NCBI RefSeq assembly: GCF_000220395.1
Contig: NW_004086545.1
Coordinates: forward strand, 1-52,638
Direction of reading: 5' to 3'
From: Ichthyophthirius multifiliis
Lineage: Eukaryota > Ciliophora > Oligohymenophorea > Hymenostomatida
DNA: 52,638 nt
Each line of letters opens with the position of its first letter. Within the stretch, counting starts at the first letter, position 1. Below are positions 37,201 through 50,378 of this stretch, piece by piece. The notes below the pieces were generated by a model. It worked only from the letters and a program-made list of their open reading frames with translations. It made no database searches and was not told the DNA's origin. Position numbers and translations under genes: made by a program.

Positions 37201-40200
37201 ACTTGCAAATTCAATGACTTTCGCGAATAAAAAATTGGGTTCAAATGAAGAATTACCGACTAACTATTATATTATAAATCCTAAATCTATATCCATAAAT
37301 AATCTCTATGGTTTTTCGGATCCGATTTCCAAAGAATGGACAGAAGGTATATTAGCTGAGGTATATAGAAAATGTGCTACTGCCAATGTTCCAGATAGAT
37401 AAATTATTGTCTTTGATGGTCCTGTCGATGCTGATTGGATTGAAAATATGAATACTGTACTCGATGATAATAAAAAATTATGTCTTATGAGTGGAGAAAC
37501 TATTGCTATGTCAAACTCTATGACTATGATGTTTGAAGTTGCAGATCTTAATTAAGCTTCACCTGCTACTGTTTCTAGATGCGGAATGGTATATATGTAA
37601 CCTGATTAATTAGGTTGGTGGCCTTTAGTATATTCTTGGTAGAATACAGTAATAATATTATATATATTTATATTTATATTTTATTATTATCTTAATGATT
37701 TAGTTTTAAGAAGTATTAGATAATTCTATCATTAAACATATAGAAGAGTTGTTTGATGCTCTTGTTGGCTAATGTATTTAATTTATTAAAACTAGATGTA
37801 AAGAATATTAGAGTGTACCTGAAGGTACTATAGTTGTTGGCTTAATGAGATTAATGAAGTCTATAATGTAAAAAAGAAGTATTCTTGATAGAGAATTCTA
37901 AGCAAAAACTAAACCAGAGAATTTATAAACTTATATTGATATGATTTTTATTTATAGTTTAATATGGAGTGTTGGGGCTACTGTAGATGATAAAGGGAGA
38001 ACCGATTTTGATAGATACTTAAAATAATAGATGAAGAATCCTATTAAATGTGATACTAAAAAAGATAGATTGATTAAATTTGAAAAGTAAACAATGTTCC
38101 CTGAAGCAGGGCCTCATGTATTAGTTTATGATTATTAAATAGACGAGAGGGAATTTAAATGGAGAAGTTATTAATATTTAATTGAAAATTCAACTGAAAC
38201 TATTCCTTATGATGAAAGTTTTCATAATATAGTAATTAAAACTACCGAATCTTTAAGGATGACTGAACTTTTGCATATTTCATTGAATAACTAGTACCCT
38301 TTTATAGTTATAGGGTTAACTGGGACAGGAAAAACATCTTATATAAGCAAATATTTGAAGTCTTTATCTTAGAAAAGTTTTCTTCTTATTAATGTGAATT
38401 TTAGTGCTTAAACTTCCTCAGAGAAAACTTAAATGATAATCGATAGTAAACTAGATAAAAGAAGAAAGGGAATTTTCGGACCGAAATTCGGAGTTTAGTG
38501 TCATATTTTTGTTGATGATTTTAATATGCCGTCTTTGGATAAATATGGGGCATAACCTCCGATTGAATTAATAAGGTAGTTTTTAGATTAGAAGGGATGG
38601 TATGGAAAAGATAGGAGAATGATAGAAATTATCGATACGACAGTTGTAGCGGCTATGGGACCTCCAGGAGGTGGAAGAAATATGATTAGTTCAAGATGTT
38701 TGAGACATTTTAATGTTTTTTGTAGCGTAGAATCTAATTAGGTTCAAATGGAAAATATATTCAATTAACTTATGATTTGGCATTTGAATAAGATCTCAAT
38801 TTCTGATGAAAATTAAATTAAAACTTTTAAGTATTGTATAGTGGCAACGGTTGATATGTATATTTAAATTAGTAATAATCTTAAGCCAACACCGGCTAAG
38901 TCTCATTATTTGTTTAATTTGAGAGATGTTAGTAGAGTTGTGTAGGGTCTATAGTTGATTTAAAAATAATAAATTACAGATGATAAAAAAGTTTTTTTTT
39001 TAATTTTTTTATTTATTTAAATTCTTTTTAGATTGTTAGATTATGGATAAATGAAATAAGTAGAGTTTTCTTTGACAGACTCATTTCTGATTAAGATTAA
39101 TTATGGTTTTATAATACTTTAGTTAGTACAGTAAGAAATAAAGTAACAGAAGACATAAAAATGCTACTTAAAGGACTCTATGATAATGTTAAAATGAACA
39201 TACTAACACCAGATCCTATTAGAGTAATTAGATTTGGTGAAATATTAGGAGATATAGATTCTGAAAGACCATATGATGAAATGGTATAAAATATAATTAT
39301 ATATATAAAAATTTAAAAATATATATATAAAAATTTAAAAATGTTTGTAGATTGATATGGATAAAATATTTGCTCGTATCGAATATTTTTTAGAAGATTA
39401 TAATTAAAATAACAAAAGACCTATGTAATTAGTACTTTTTGAATTCGCAATTTGTCATATAATAAATATTTGCAGAATTCTTCGATTATAAGGAGGACAT
39501 GGTCTATTAATAGGTTTAGGTGGTTCCGGTAGGCAATCATTAACTTATTTATCATCTCATATTAGATAACTACATACTATGTAATTAGAAATGACAAAAA
39601 GTTACGGTAAGGAACAATGGAATGAAGATATTAGAAGACTAATGATTTAGTCAGGCGCTGATTAAAAAGAGTCGGTTTTTATTATAAATGACAGTCAGGC
39701 TTAAAAGCCTTTTGTTTTGGAAGAGTTAAATAATTTGTTGAATTCTGCAGATATTCCGAATATGTTTTCTTAAGAAGACTTTATTCCTTTAATTGATAAA
39801 CTTAGATAAAATGCGAAAAAAGAAAACAAAATAAAACTTATAGAATAAGGAACTAATTCTTAATTTTATGACTATTTTATTTCATGTGTAAAAAAAAAAC
39901 TACATATAATCTTAATGTAGAGTCCTATAGGCGATACTTTACGTAATAGAATTCGAAACTTTCCCAATATAGTAAACTGTACGACTATTATTTAATATAA
40001 ATAATGGCCAGAAGAAGCTTTAGAGGCTGTTGCACATAAATTAATTGCCGAAATGTACTTAGATGGTGCATAATCAAGAAAATTGGTCAATATTTCCAAA
40101 AAGATGCACCTTTCAGCAATTGACCTTTCCCAAGAATACTATAGAGAAGAAAAAAGAATAAATTATATAACTCCCAGTTCTTATTTGGAGCTTTTGAGTA

Positions 40201-42824
40201 ATTTAAAAAGTCTTTTATAGATTCAACATAAGAAATTGGAAGAAAATAAAAACGTGTACTAGAATGGGGTCTATAAATTAATTACTACGTCCGAATAGGT
40301 GAAAAGAATGGAAGAGGAATTGACTGAAAAAAAGCCTGTTTTGATTCAAATGAACGAAGAAACAGAAATTATAGCCCTAGAAATACAAAGAAAAGCAAAA
40401 GAAATAGAGCCCATGAGGTAAGAAGTGGAACAATAAGAAGCCGAAGTAGATAAAAACGTCCAAGAGGCCTAATTTATAAAAGAGGAATGTGAAAGAGACC
40501 TATCTCAGGCTAAACCTTAGTTAAAAAAAGCCGAAGAAGCTTTAAATACACTAGACCCTAATGACATAAATAAAATGAAAGCAATGCTAAAACCTCCAGA
40601 AACAGTCCAATTGGTAATGGAAGCAGTTTGTGTATTAAATGGAATACCTCCCCTTCCTATCCCTAATCCTAAATATCCGAAAGAAAGGATTATGAGTTAT
40701 TGGGAGGCTTCTAAAAAGTTCCTTTCGGACAAGCATTTCCTTTAGATTTTAAAGGAATATAATAAGGATAATATAGATGAAAGTATAATGAAAAAAGTCA
40801 GGGATAAATATATTTCTTAAACTAAGCTTTTCAACCCAAAAAGAGTCGAATAAGCATCTTCGGCTGCGAAAGGGCTTTGTGAATGGATTCTGGCTTTGTC
40901 GGAATATGAAAAAGTATTGCAGATTGTAAGGCCTAAATAATAGAGGTATCATGAGAGTAATGTTAAGGTTAGAAAATTGTAGGAAGATCTTAAGGTTATA
41001 AGGGATAATTTAGCTGAACATAATAATAAAATAAACGCTTTGTAGTAAGAATTTGATAAAATTTGTAAGAAATAAAAGCAGCTATAGAATGATATTGTGG
41101 ATTGTGAAAGGAAATTAGAAAGAGCCAGTTCGCTTATTGGAGGGTTGGGCGGAGAATAGGAAAGATGGAAGAATACAGCAGATAAATTGGAGTAGTATTT
41201 GCTGTTTGTAGTCGGTGATGTGACTGTTTCGACTGGAATTATATCTTATTTAGGACCTTTTAGTTAACTTTATAGAAGCAAATAAGTCAAAGAATGGGTT
41301 GAATATGCGAAAAGTTAGCATATTTAAGTTTCTGAACATTATTCGTTAGAAAATACACTAGGTGAGCCTATTATTATAAGAAAATGGAATATGAATTATT
41401 TACCATCAGACTCTTTTTCTCGAGAAAATGGTATTATTGCATATAATAGTAGAAGATGGCCACTTTTCATAGACCCTTAAATGCAGGGTAATAGATGGAT
41501 AAGAAAAAACGAAATGGATAACAAAGTCACAGTGGTTAAATAGACAGACTCTTCCTTTGTGAGAATTTTAGAAAGTTCAATATAATTCGGACAATGCCTA
41601 ATTGTGGAAAATTTAAAAGAGGAAATAGATCCGATTATGGACCCTTTGTTAGCTAAATAGACTTTTAAAAATGCAGGAGTTTTAAGTATTAAAGTAGGGG
41701 ACAATATAATCGATTATTCGAAAAATTTTAAACTATTTTTAACAAGTAAATTAAGAAATCCGCATTTTACACCAGAAATATCCACTAAGGTTACACTTAT
41801 AAATTTTACAATTACTAAAGAAGGATTAGAAGATTAGCTTTTAGAAATTTGTATTTAAAAAGAAAACCCACATGATGAAAATTAAAGAATTCAACTTATA
41901 GTTTAAGTAAAAAATAAATATAAAATAAATATATATATATATATATATAATATATATATTAATTTTTTTTTATATTTAATTTATTTATTTAAAGAATCAT
42001 AAATATTAATAATAACTTGAAGATATAGAAAAATAAATTCTTGAAGTATTAAACAAAGCTGATAATATATTAGATGACGAATAAGGAGTTTAGATTTTAT
42101 AATAATCAAAATAAGTTTCTAATGATATTATTGAAAGATAAGAAGAAGCAAAAGTAACTGAATAGCGTTTAGAATAATCTAGATAAGAATATAGGCCTAT
42201 AGCGAATCACAGTACAGTATTATTTTTTTCTATAATGGATATGGCAGTGTAAGATTAAATGTATTAATATTCTTTAAGTTGGTTTATTAATTTATATTTG
42301 GATGCCTTTGATAAAGCAGAGAAAATAAAAACTTAAATTGCATCAGAAAGGGTTTCTATAGTTTCTTAATATTTAACTTATTCTATTTATTCTAATGTAT
42401 GTAGATCTCTTTTTGAAAAAGATAAACTTTTATTTAGTTTTCTATTATTAATTAGAATTTAAGAAAATAAAAAACATATAGATAAATAAGAATTATGTTT
42501 TTTAATTTAACCTATAGATATTTCGTTCGATAGTCAAAAAAAATAAGATATAGAGGTAAATATAGCTAAATCGTTTCTTCCATAAAACAATTGGCTAAAA
42601 ATTATAGCGCTTTCGAAAATTTCATAAAGATTTAAGCCAATTGTATAATCTTTTGCAGAAAATATAGACATTTGGAAAAATATATATTATGATTCAGAAG
42701 CTCATTAAGCTAAATTTCCTGGAAGTTTCTAAAATTGTACATAAATATAAAGATTATGTATACTAAAAGCTTATAGACCAGATAGAATTACTTTAGCTAT
42801 ATAAGATTTTATAAGATAAGGTAT

Positions 42825-42867
<43 letters not shown>

Positions 42868-45270
42868 TTATATTAAAATATATTTTTAATTATATTTACA
42901 TGGATAATTATTTGCATTCATAAATATTTATATATTAATTTTTTTTAATTAAATTATAATTTATCAATATTTTTTTATTAAAACATTCATAATTATTTTA
43001 TAATTAATATTTTTATAATTTTAAGAATTTGGAGATAAATTTACCAATCCACCACCTTTTAATCTATAATTAAGTTTTAATGATTCAAATTGTTCATAGC
43101 CCTTAGTTTTTATATTACCAGGAACAGATCCTATGTCATCGTTAATTAATTTTGCTTAATAAAAAAATAAATCTTTAAAAGCTATTTCACTTGGTTAAGG
43201 ATAAGGCATTCATGCTGAAAAAGCAATTGAAGATGCATAAAAACAAGGATCTTGGGTTATTTTGTAAAATTGCCATTTATGTCCGAGTTGGATGCCTAAA
43301 TTAGAAAAAATTTGCGAAGATATGTAAAATTAAGGATAATCTAAAGAAAAAATAAATGTTTAATTCAGGTAAAATATATATATATATATATAAGATTATA
43401 TTTTAAAATATTTTTTTAAATATATATATTTATATATATATTATATATATATATATATATTTATATAAATTTTTTTTTATTTATAAATATTTAATAATAT
43501 ATTTTAACATATATGTTTATAAATATTTATTTATTTTTATATTTCTATATATATATTTATATATTTATATTTATAACATCTACACATTTATATAATTTTT
43601 TTTTAAAAAGATTATGGCTTTCTAGTTATCCAAGTTCTGATTTTCCTGTGTCTATTTTATAAAATAGTGTTAAAATGACAAATGAACCCCCTAAAGGTGT
43701 TAAATCTAATATGCTTGTTTCTTATATGAGTGATTAAATACAAGATCCTAATTTCTTTGAAAATCATCCTAAACCAAAATAATTTAAAACCTTATTATAT
43801 GGTCTATGTTTTTTTCATGCTGTTATTTAAGAAAGAAGAACATATGGACCTTTAGGATGGAACATATTTTATGATTTTAATTAGTCAGACTTAAGAATTA
43901 GTGCTAAATAATTATATATTCTTATTGAAGAATATGATTAGGTACCTTATAAAGCTTTACATTATATGGTCGGGGAATGTAATTATGGTGGAAGAGTTAC
44001 TGATGATAGAGATAGAAGAATTTTACATGCTTTAATGAAAGATTACTTTTCTTCTAATTTATTTGAAAATAATTTTGATTTTGCTAATGATAAAAATTAT
44101 TAAGTATATATAATTATAAATATAATATTATTAAATTAAAATTATATTATATTTTTAATATGTTTAATAAATACATATATATTTATTTATATTACTATTT
44201 TATTTTTATTAAAGTTACCCTAAGTAGGCTCACATAATGATTATACTTAATTTATAGAAGAAGAACTTCCTTTAAATTAAAGGCCTAGTATTTTCGGTTT
44301 TCATGAAAATGGTATGATAGTTAAAGATTTAAAAGAAACTGACGAAATTTGCAATTCTTTATTATTAATGATGGGCGGTAGTTCTATGATGTCATCTGAT
44401 TCAGATTAAGATGCTTAATTAAAAGCTATTTGTTAAGATATTCTTTAAAAAATGCCTAAAAAATTCGATTTAGAGTTAGTTTTGGCTAAATATCCTACTT
44501 AATATTAAAATTCTTTGAACACTGTACTATAATAGGAAATAATAAGATACAATAATTTAATACAAGCTATATCTTCATCTCTAAAAGAAATAGAAAATGC
44601 TTTAAAAGGCATAGTTGTATTATCTTCTTAATTAGAAAAATTATGCAATTCTCTATTAAAAGGACTAGTTCCTGATATGTGGAAGAAATACTCATATCCG
44701 TCATTAAAGCCTTTGGGTGCATACGTAAGCGATTTAATAAAAAGACTGAAATATTACCAAAACTGGATCGATAATGATGTCCCTAAATGCCATTGGATTT
44801 CCGGTTTTTATTTTACTTAGACTTTTTTGACTGCTACTTTATAAAATTATGCTAGAAAATATACTATTCCAATTGATAATTTAACTTTCGAGTTCTAATT
44901 TTATTCAGAACCGGGAGATAATCCAGATGATGTTGCCAAATTTATTAATATTTAAGATGGAAATTTAATGTATGGGCTTTATTTAGAAGGATGTAAATGG
45001 GATTATGAAAATAAGATTTTAAATGAAAGTGATCCGAAAATACTATTCGTTTAAACTCCTATAATATGGCTTAAACCAGCCAAAATTAATGAAGTTAAAG
45101 AATTTAATGTATATAAATGTCCTGTTTATAAAACTTCGGAAAGAAAAGGAACACTTTCGACTACAGGGCATTCCACTAATTTTATTATGAATATTGAAAT
45201 GCCGAGTATTGTAGATTAATCTGTTTGGGTTAAAAGAGGAGTAGCTATGCTTTGTTAATTAAATGATTGA
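29080..45270 (+). CDS. Axonemal (inner-arm type) dynein heavy chain, 14 exons
   Basis: Motor subunit of ciliary dynein. Exons: 29080-29515, 29561-31206, 31321-33818, 33954-34712, 34760-35382, 35457-36181, 36231-37648, 37704-38990, 39032-39283, 39351-41906, 41995-42820, 43026-43368, 43611-44103, 44215-45270; ~4,930-4,970 aa. Order: tail (to ~2,200), linker with [12 protein letters not shown] and [17 protein letters not shown]1 P-loop [10 protein letters not shown] (36317) with [11 protein letters not shown]2 GQPFSGKST (37163), AAA3 GLTGTGKTS (38313) with [11 protein letters not shown]4 GLGGSGRQS (39513), stalk coiled coil (~40150-41190), AAA5/6 and the C-terminal domain ending in GVAMLCQLND. 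The single, non-cytoplasmic style fits single-headed inner-arm chains of the DNAH1/3/6/7/12 kind; the exact paralogue is not assigned. The first ~500 residues are a Gln/Asn-rich extension unusual for the family. Exon 3 has a frame break near 33190-33302, explained either by one missing base or by a 113-bp phase-0 intron at those coordinates. Confidence 0.96.
30157..30222 (+). repeat. (TAA)22 repeat, polyglutamine
   Basis: Twenty-two consecutive TAA codons in frame in dynein exon 2 encode Gln22. The frame on both sides (NNQQQENIT before, ISKPQTSSSKR after) is continuous. Under the standard code this would be a wall of stops, so it also supports the ciliate code. Confidence 0.9.
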
Positions 45271-46975
45271 TATAATTTTATATAAAATATACATATATAT
45301 ATATATATATATATTATTTTAAATAATAAATTCTTTGAAATATTAAATAAAAAAGAAAATATTTTTATTAATAATTTTTTCTTGTTTGGAAAATCATTTA
45401 TATTTACATATTTTTTATATAAGACTAATAATAGAGTTTTATCCCCTATTTTACTTTTTTTATAAAAAATTACTTATAAATAACACAAATTTATTATAAT
45501 TATAATTTGTTTATATACTTTAATAAAGGAATAAAAATTATTATTATTATTATATGTATTTATTTAAAAATATATATTAATACTTATTCGATTTTTTTTT
45601 TTAAACTAATAATAAAAATACTTACTATATAATTAATAAAATATTATATATATATATATAAATTCAATTATTTCAGAGAAATAAACATATCTTTTTTTTT
45701 ATTTTATATATTATTTTAAATTTTAGAAAATTTCTTTTTTCCTCACTCCTCCAGTTCTTTTTATTTATCAATGTATTATTTTTATTATAATTAATATCAT
45801 CTTATTTTATTATTTAATTGATTAAAATAAATAATATTTGTATAATTTTTACATAAACAAGTCTCGATCGTCTTATTTAGACAAATATTGTACAGATATT
45901 TATTAAAATAGGAAAGAGAGGCCTTAAGTATTATTTTTAATTATATTAAGAGACAATAATAAGATTATATGTAATATTTTTTGTTTATTTATAACATATA
46001 AGGTTTCAATTATAAATATACTTTATTTAACAAAAAGCCATTAAAATGTATTTTAGAATAAGTTTATATACACTATAAATCTATTTTAATAGATAATAAA
46101 AAATAAATTTAAATTCTAATATTATTTTTGTAATTAAATAAATAATTTTTGCTTGATATTTTTTTCTTTATTTAAATAAAGAAAAATAAAAAAAAAAAAT
46201 ATTCAATTTTATTAATAAATAATCTATGTTTTTATTTATTTATTTTAAATTGATATTAAATAATATTTTTTTTTTTTTTCTTTTAATAAAATATTTATAA
46301 TATATTTTTAATCTTATTTTTTATATATTATTAGTATTTTATTAAGATTTTTTTATTTTACCTTAAATAAAATAATATTTATTTATTTCTTTTTATATAG
46401 GCTTTTTAATTGTATATAATGATTTAAGTCATTTTATTAATTTTTATTCATTATATATTTATATTATATGTGTGATAATTTGAAAATTAGATATTATAAA
46501 AAATAAATAAAATATTTAATTAAATTATGAATAAATTAAATATTATTAAAATAATTTTAATCTCAAATTTTTATTAGATTAACTCAAATATAAAAGAAAA
46601 CAAAATAAAAAATCTATATATATATTTATTTAACAAAAAAAAAAAATATATAAATAAATAATTATGATAAAGTCTATAAATATAATATTTATATAATTAA
46701 AATATCAATTATAATTTTTTATCAAATTTATTATGAAATTAACTTTATATTGTAAAAGATAAAAATCTTAATAATATTAATATAACATATACCATATATA
46801 TAAAATTTAGATTAAAATATATAACCATTTTTTTATATAAAAAAAATATAATATATTAATATTTATATATTATTAATATATATATAAAAAAAATGATTAT
46901 ATTTTTTAATATATATAAATATTTGTATTTCTTTAAAATACTAATATATATATATAATAAAACGCAATTGATTTT
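45271..46975. other. Long AT-rich spacer before the 5S genes
   Basis: About 1.7 kb without a protein-like frame. One island around 45860-45930 (GTCTCGATCGTC ... GGAAAGAGAGGCC) has more G/C than its surroundings, but I cannot assign it. TA tracts occur at 45291-45312 and 45644-45660. Confidence 0.5.
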
Positions 46976-47095
46976 GTTGTCGGCCATACTAAGATGAACA
47001 CACCGGATCCCATTCGAACTCCGAAGTTAAGCGTCTTAAGGCTCGGTTAGTACTAAGGTGGGGGACCGCTTGGGAAGTCCGAGTGTCGACAGCCC
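46976..47095 (+). rRNA. 5S ribosomal RNA, copy 1
   Basis: A 120-base sequence starting GTTGTCGGCCATACTAAG and ending GTGTCGACAGCC, whose ends pair (GTCGGC/GCCGAC-like helix I with GTCGACAGC). It closely follows the Tetrahymena 5S sequence, including CCCATTCGAACTCCGAAG and TAGTACTAAGGTGGGGGACC. It is transcribed by RNA polymerase III from an internal promoter. Its G/C content stands out sharply from the A/T-rich flanks. Confidence 0.97.
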
Positions 47096-47865
47096 TTATA
47101 TGTTTTTTTTTTATTTTTTTTTAATTTTTTCTAATATATAATTTATAATATTTTTTAATAAAAATAAATATTAAAATATTTAAAGAGGTTTATAAATATT
47201 TATAAAATAATATATTTATTTAAATATTTAAAATAATTAAATTTTTATTAAATATGGTAGTATATATATATTTAAATAATAAATACTATATTAAATATTA
47301 CTATTTATTTTCAAATAATATCTAAATATTTATATATATTTAATTTTTTTTATTTTTATATTTTAATTATAAATTATATTTAATAATCTAAAAATTAATA
47401 TTCAATATTCTTATATAGAGTTTTATATTAAAATATTGATATTTTTTTATTTAAACTCTAACAATATTAACATAGTATAGATAAAAAAATAATATCAAAA
47501 AAAACATAAGCTTTTGATATAATATCTCATCGAAATTATTACTAACAAAACCATGAAACTCTAAATTATAGGAGTTAAAAGGAGATTCTGTACTTAAAAT
47601 TAAATAATTATATTTTTAATATTAAAGATTTTAATAAACTAATGAAGTTAAAAATAAAATAAAAAAATATTATTATAATTAATATTTTTTCGGTATAATT
47701 TAAGAAAAATAAAATAAATAATAAAATAAGATTTAAATAAAAGTATAAATATAATCATAATAAATGCATTTTATATATATTTAATAAAATAAATATGAAT
47801 ATTTTAAATTTTAACTAATTTATATAAATGATATACTTATATATGTAATGGATTACATATATTTT
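47096..47865. other. 5S intergenic spacer
   Basis: About 770 bp of A/T-rich DNA between the two 5S genes. Apart from the oligo-T terminator it shows no gene. A near-perfect inverted repeat (ATATGTAAT gg ATTACATAT, 47841-47860) lies 5 bp before the second copy. Confidence 0.6.
47103..47112 (+). terminator. Pol III oligo-T terminator of 5S copy 1
   Basis: A run of ten T begins 8 bases after the 5S gene, within the shared flank TTATATGTTTT. Oligo-T on the coding strand is the standard RNA polymerase III stop. Confidence 0.8.
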
Positions 47866-47985
47866 GTTGTCGGCCATACTAAGATGAACACACCGGATCC
47901 CATTCGAACTCCGAAGTTAAGCGTCTTAAGGCTCGGTTAGTACTAAGGTGGGGGACCGCTTGGGAAGTCCGAGTGTCGACAGCCT
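47866..47985 (+). rRNA. 5S ribosomal RNA, copy 2
   Basis: Identical to copy 1 across the transcribed region apart from the last base (T for C), 890 bp downstream on the same strand. The only shared flanks are ATTTTG immediately 5' and TTATATG plus oligo-T 3'. Identity within diverged spacers is typical of 5S genes kept alike by concerted evolution. Confidence 0.97.
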
Positions 47986-48691
47986 TTATATGTTTTTTTT
48001 TTTTTTTAATTTTTTTGACCAATTAATATTTTTATATTATTTTGACAAAATATTTTATTACAAACATTTGAATTTTACTCAAAAAAATATAAAAAGGTTA
48101 TATTGTTTTCTTCTATCTATTTATAAAAATATAAGCGAATTTAAAAAAAAGTATACAAAAACAAATATTTATATATAAAATAAAAAAAAATATTTTATTT
48201 AAGTATTTAGATAAATTATTGAATAATTTAATATTTTAAAATTATAAAATATGTATTTATTATTTATTAAATTCAGTATTATAATATAATTTCAATAATT
48301 ATATATTTTATATATTTTAATATTAAATAAAAAAATATTAGTTTTGTATTTCTTATTTTAAGAGAATAAACATTGAGAAATCCTGATTTTATTTTCAAAA
48401 AATTAGAAATAAAAATTCAAAAATAAATTTAAAATAAAGATACAAATTATATAATATTTAATAAAAAAAATTATTATTTATTTTACATATAAAAATAAAA
48501 ATAATTAATTTTAAATTAATAAAATAATATATGTTTTTTTTATAAATATAATATATTATTATAAGTATTATAATAATATTTTTTTTAAAAAAAAATCTGA
48601 TTTAATAAAAATAATTTTATTTTTTCTAATAATAAAAACATAATTTTTATATATAAAAAAAAACTAAATTAAGTAAAAAAAAAATTAAAAA
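47986..48691. other. AT-rich spacer
   Basis: A/T-rich DNA downstream of the second 5S gene. No protein-like frame or RNA gene is visible apart from the oligo-T terminator. Confidence 0.5.
47993..48007 (+). terminator. Pol III oligo-T terminator of 5S copy 2
   Basis: A run of about fifteen T starts 8 bases after the 5S gene, in the same position as for copy 1. Confidence 0.8.
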
Positions 48692-48826
48692 ATGTTAAAC
48701 ACTTAAGATAAAAAAAAAATGAATAAAAAAAATCATCCATATGGTAAATATTCTACTTCTTTTTTATCAGGTTAATTTCCTTCTTTTTAAGGATTAATTT
48801 ATATACAAAATACAATATAGGAGTGA
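48692..48826 (+). CDS. Possible very small ORF (44 aa)
   Basis: ATG-to-TGA frame starting MLNTQDKKKMNKKNHPYGKY and continuing STSFLSGQFPSFQGL. Composition (Pro, Gly, His, Ser) is more protein-like than the flanking A/T, but no family is recognisable and the length is small. It may instead be a 5' exon fragment followed by the TA tract at 48859-48904, or chance. Confidence 0.2.
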
Positions 48827-48853
48827 TAAAGATAGAGCAACAAGTAAAAACAG

Positions 48854-48912
<59 letters not shown>

Positions 48913-49069
48913 TTATATATTTATATATATCTTTTTATATTTATCAATAATATATTTTATTTTTATTTTTTATTTAAATAATTATTATATATTTTAAATA
49001 TAAATAGAAAAATTCTAATCAACAAACACATAAAAATATATAAAATATTATTTTTTTTTCTTTATTTTT
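48827..49069. repeat. TA microsatellite and spacer
   Basis: Contains an uninterrupted TA/AT repeat of about 45 bp (48859-48904), then plain A/T-rich sequence up to the PDI stop codon. Confidence 0.6.
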
Positions 49070-50341
49070 TCAAAGATCTTCTTTTTTAACACTACTAGCT
49101 CTAAATATTTAAAATTAATAATATAAATAAAAAAAGTATAAAATTACCCTTTTAAAAATTATTAAATCCAACTATCAATACTTTCTTCATTTAATTCTCC
49201 TTCATATTCTATTGGCGCATTTTTTCTTCCTTATAAATAGAGTTTTAAAGTAGGGAATCCTTTAATAACTAGTCCTGGATAGTCATTAGTTGTATAATCA
49301 TATTTAGCGAAAACCAAATTTTTCAAATATGAAAACTTTTCAGCTATTTTTAAATAAATAGGTGCTAATTATCTAGAATGCCCACACCAAGGAGCATAAA
49401 ATTTTACCAAAACATTATTTTCGGAAATAAGTACTTATTATTTAAAGTCTTTTCCTACATATTATTTAACAGGTTAGTTATTATTATTATATATATCTTC
49501 GCTTTTATAATAAATGGGTAATTTTTAATCTAAGAAATTTTAAATAAATGTATTAATTTCCTAAGTATTTACTTAGGCGGAGGTATATAGGAATTTTTTC
49601 ACAATTTCACCTGAATTCTTGCTTTCTACAATTATAATTTGGGGCGATTTTATTGTTTCAATGCCTACATGTTCTGCCAATCTTTCGAATTTCCCAAATC
49701 CGTCATCTGGATGGGATAAAAAGAATTAAAGTTTCCCCCTATTCTCTTAAGCGGATTATTTAAAGGCTTCCTCTGCTTATAAAGATTATTCATTTCTGAT
49801 TGAAAAAAGAATTATTCCTACTGTATAGGGTTTTTTGAATAATTTCCTTATGGCATGATCGTTAAAAGGCATTACTAAAGAATAGGCATATACTTCTAAA
49901 AATTTAGTTATTTAAGAATATGTAAAAGCATTATCATATATTAAATAAGGTTCTTCGAATTTTTTGAAAAGAACTAATTAAGTTTTTTAATTATCTATAT
50001 CTTCTAAAGTTAATTAACTATTGTCTGTGATGTTTTTAAAATGAAATAATTTTGTTTCGGGATTAAATATATTATAAAATGATATATCGTGATAGTTTTA
50101 GGCTATTGATGAAAAAGTAAACCATTGTTTATCATGCTTACTTTATCCTATTTATAATTATATTAATTTATATATTATATAGTATATATATAAATAAATA
50201 TATAGTTAAATTTTAAATATGGTTATATATTTAAATATAGTTATATATATTCTTTTTTTAAAAAATATTATATATATAAATATATATATATATTATTAAA
50301 ACTCTAATGTTTTACGTTTTTAAATTGTCCATTTTAAATAA

Positions 50342-50378
<37 letters not shown>

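Noticed and set aside
47948-48178. 76-aa ORF starting inside 5S copy 2
   Set aside because: It begins within the rRNA and consists mainly of translated oligo-T and A/T spacer.
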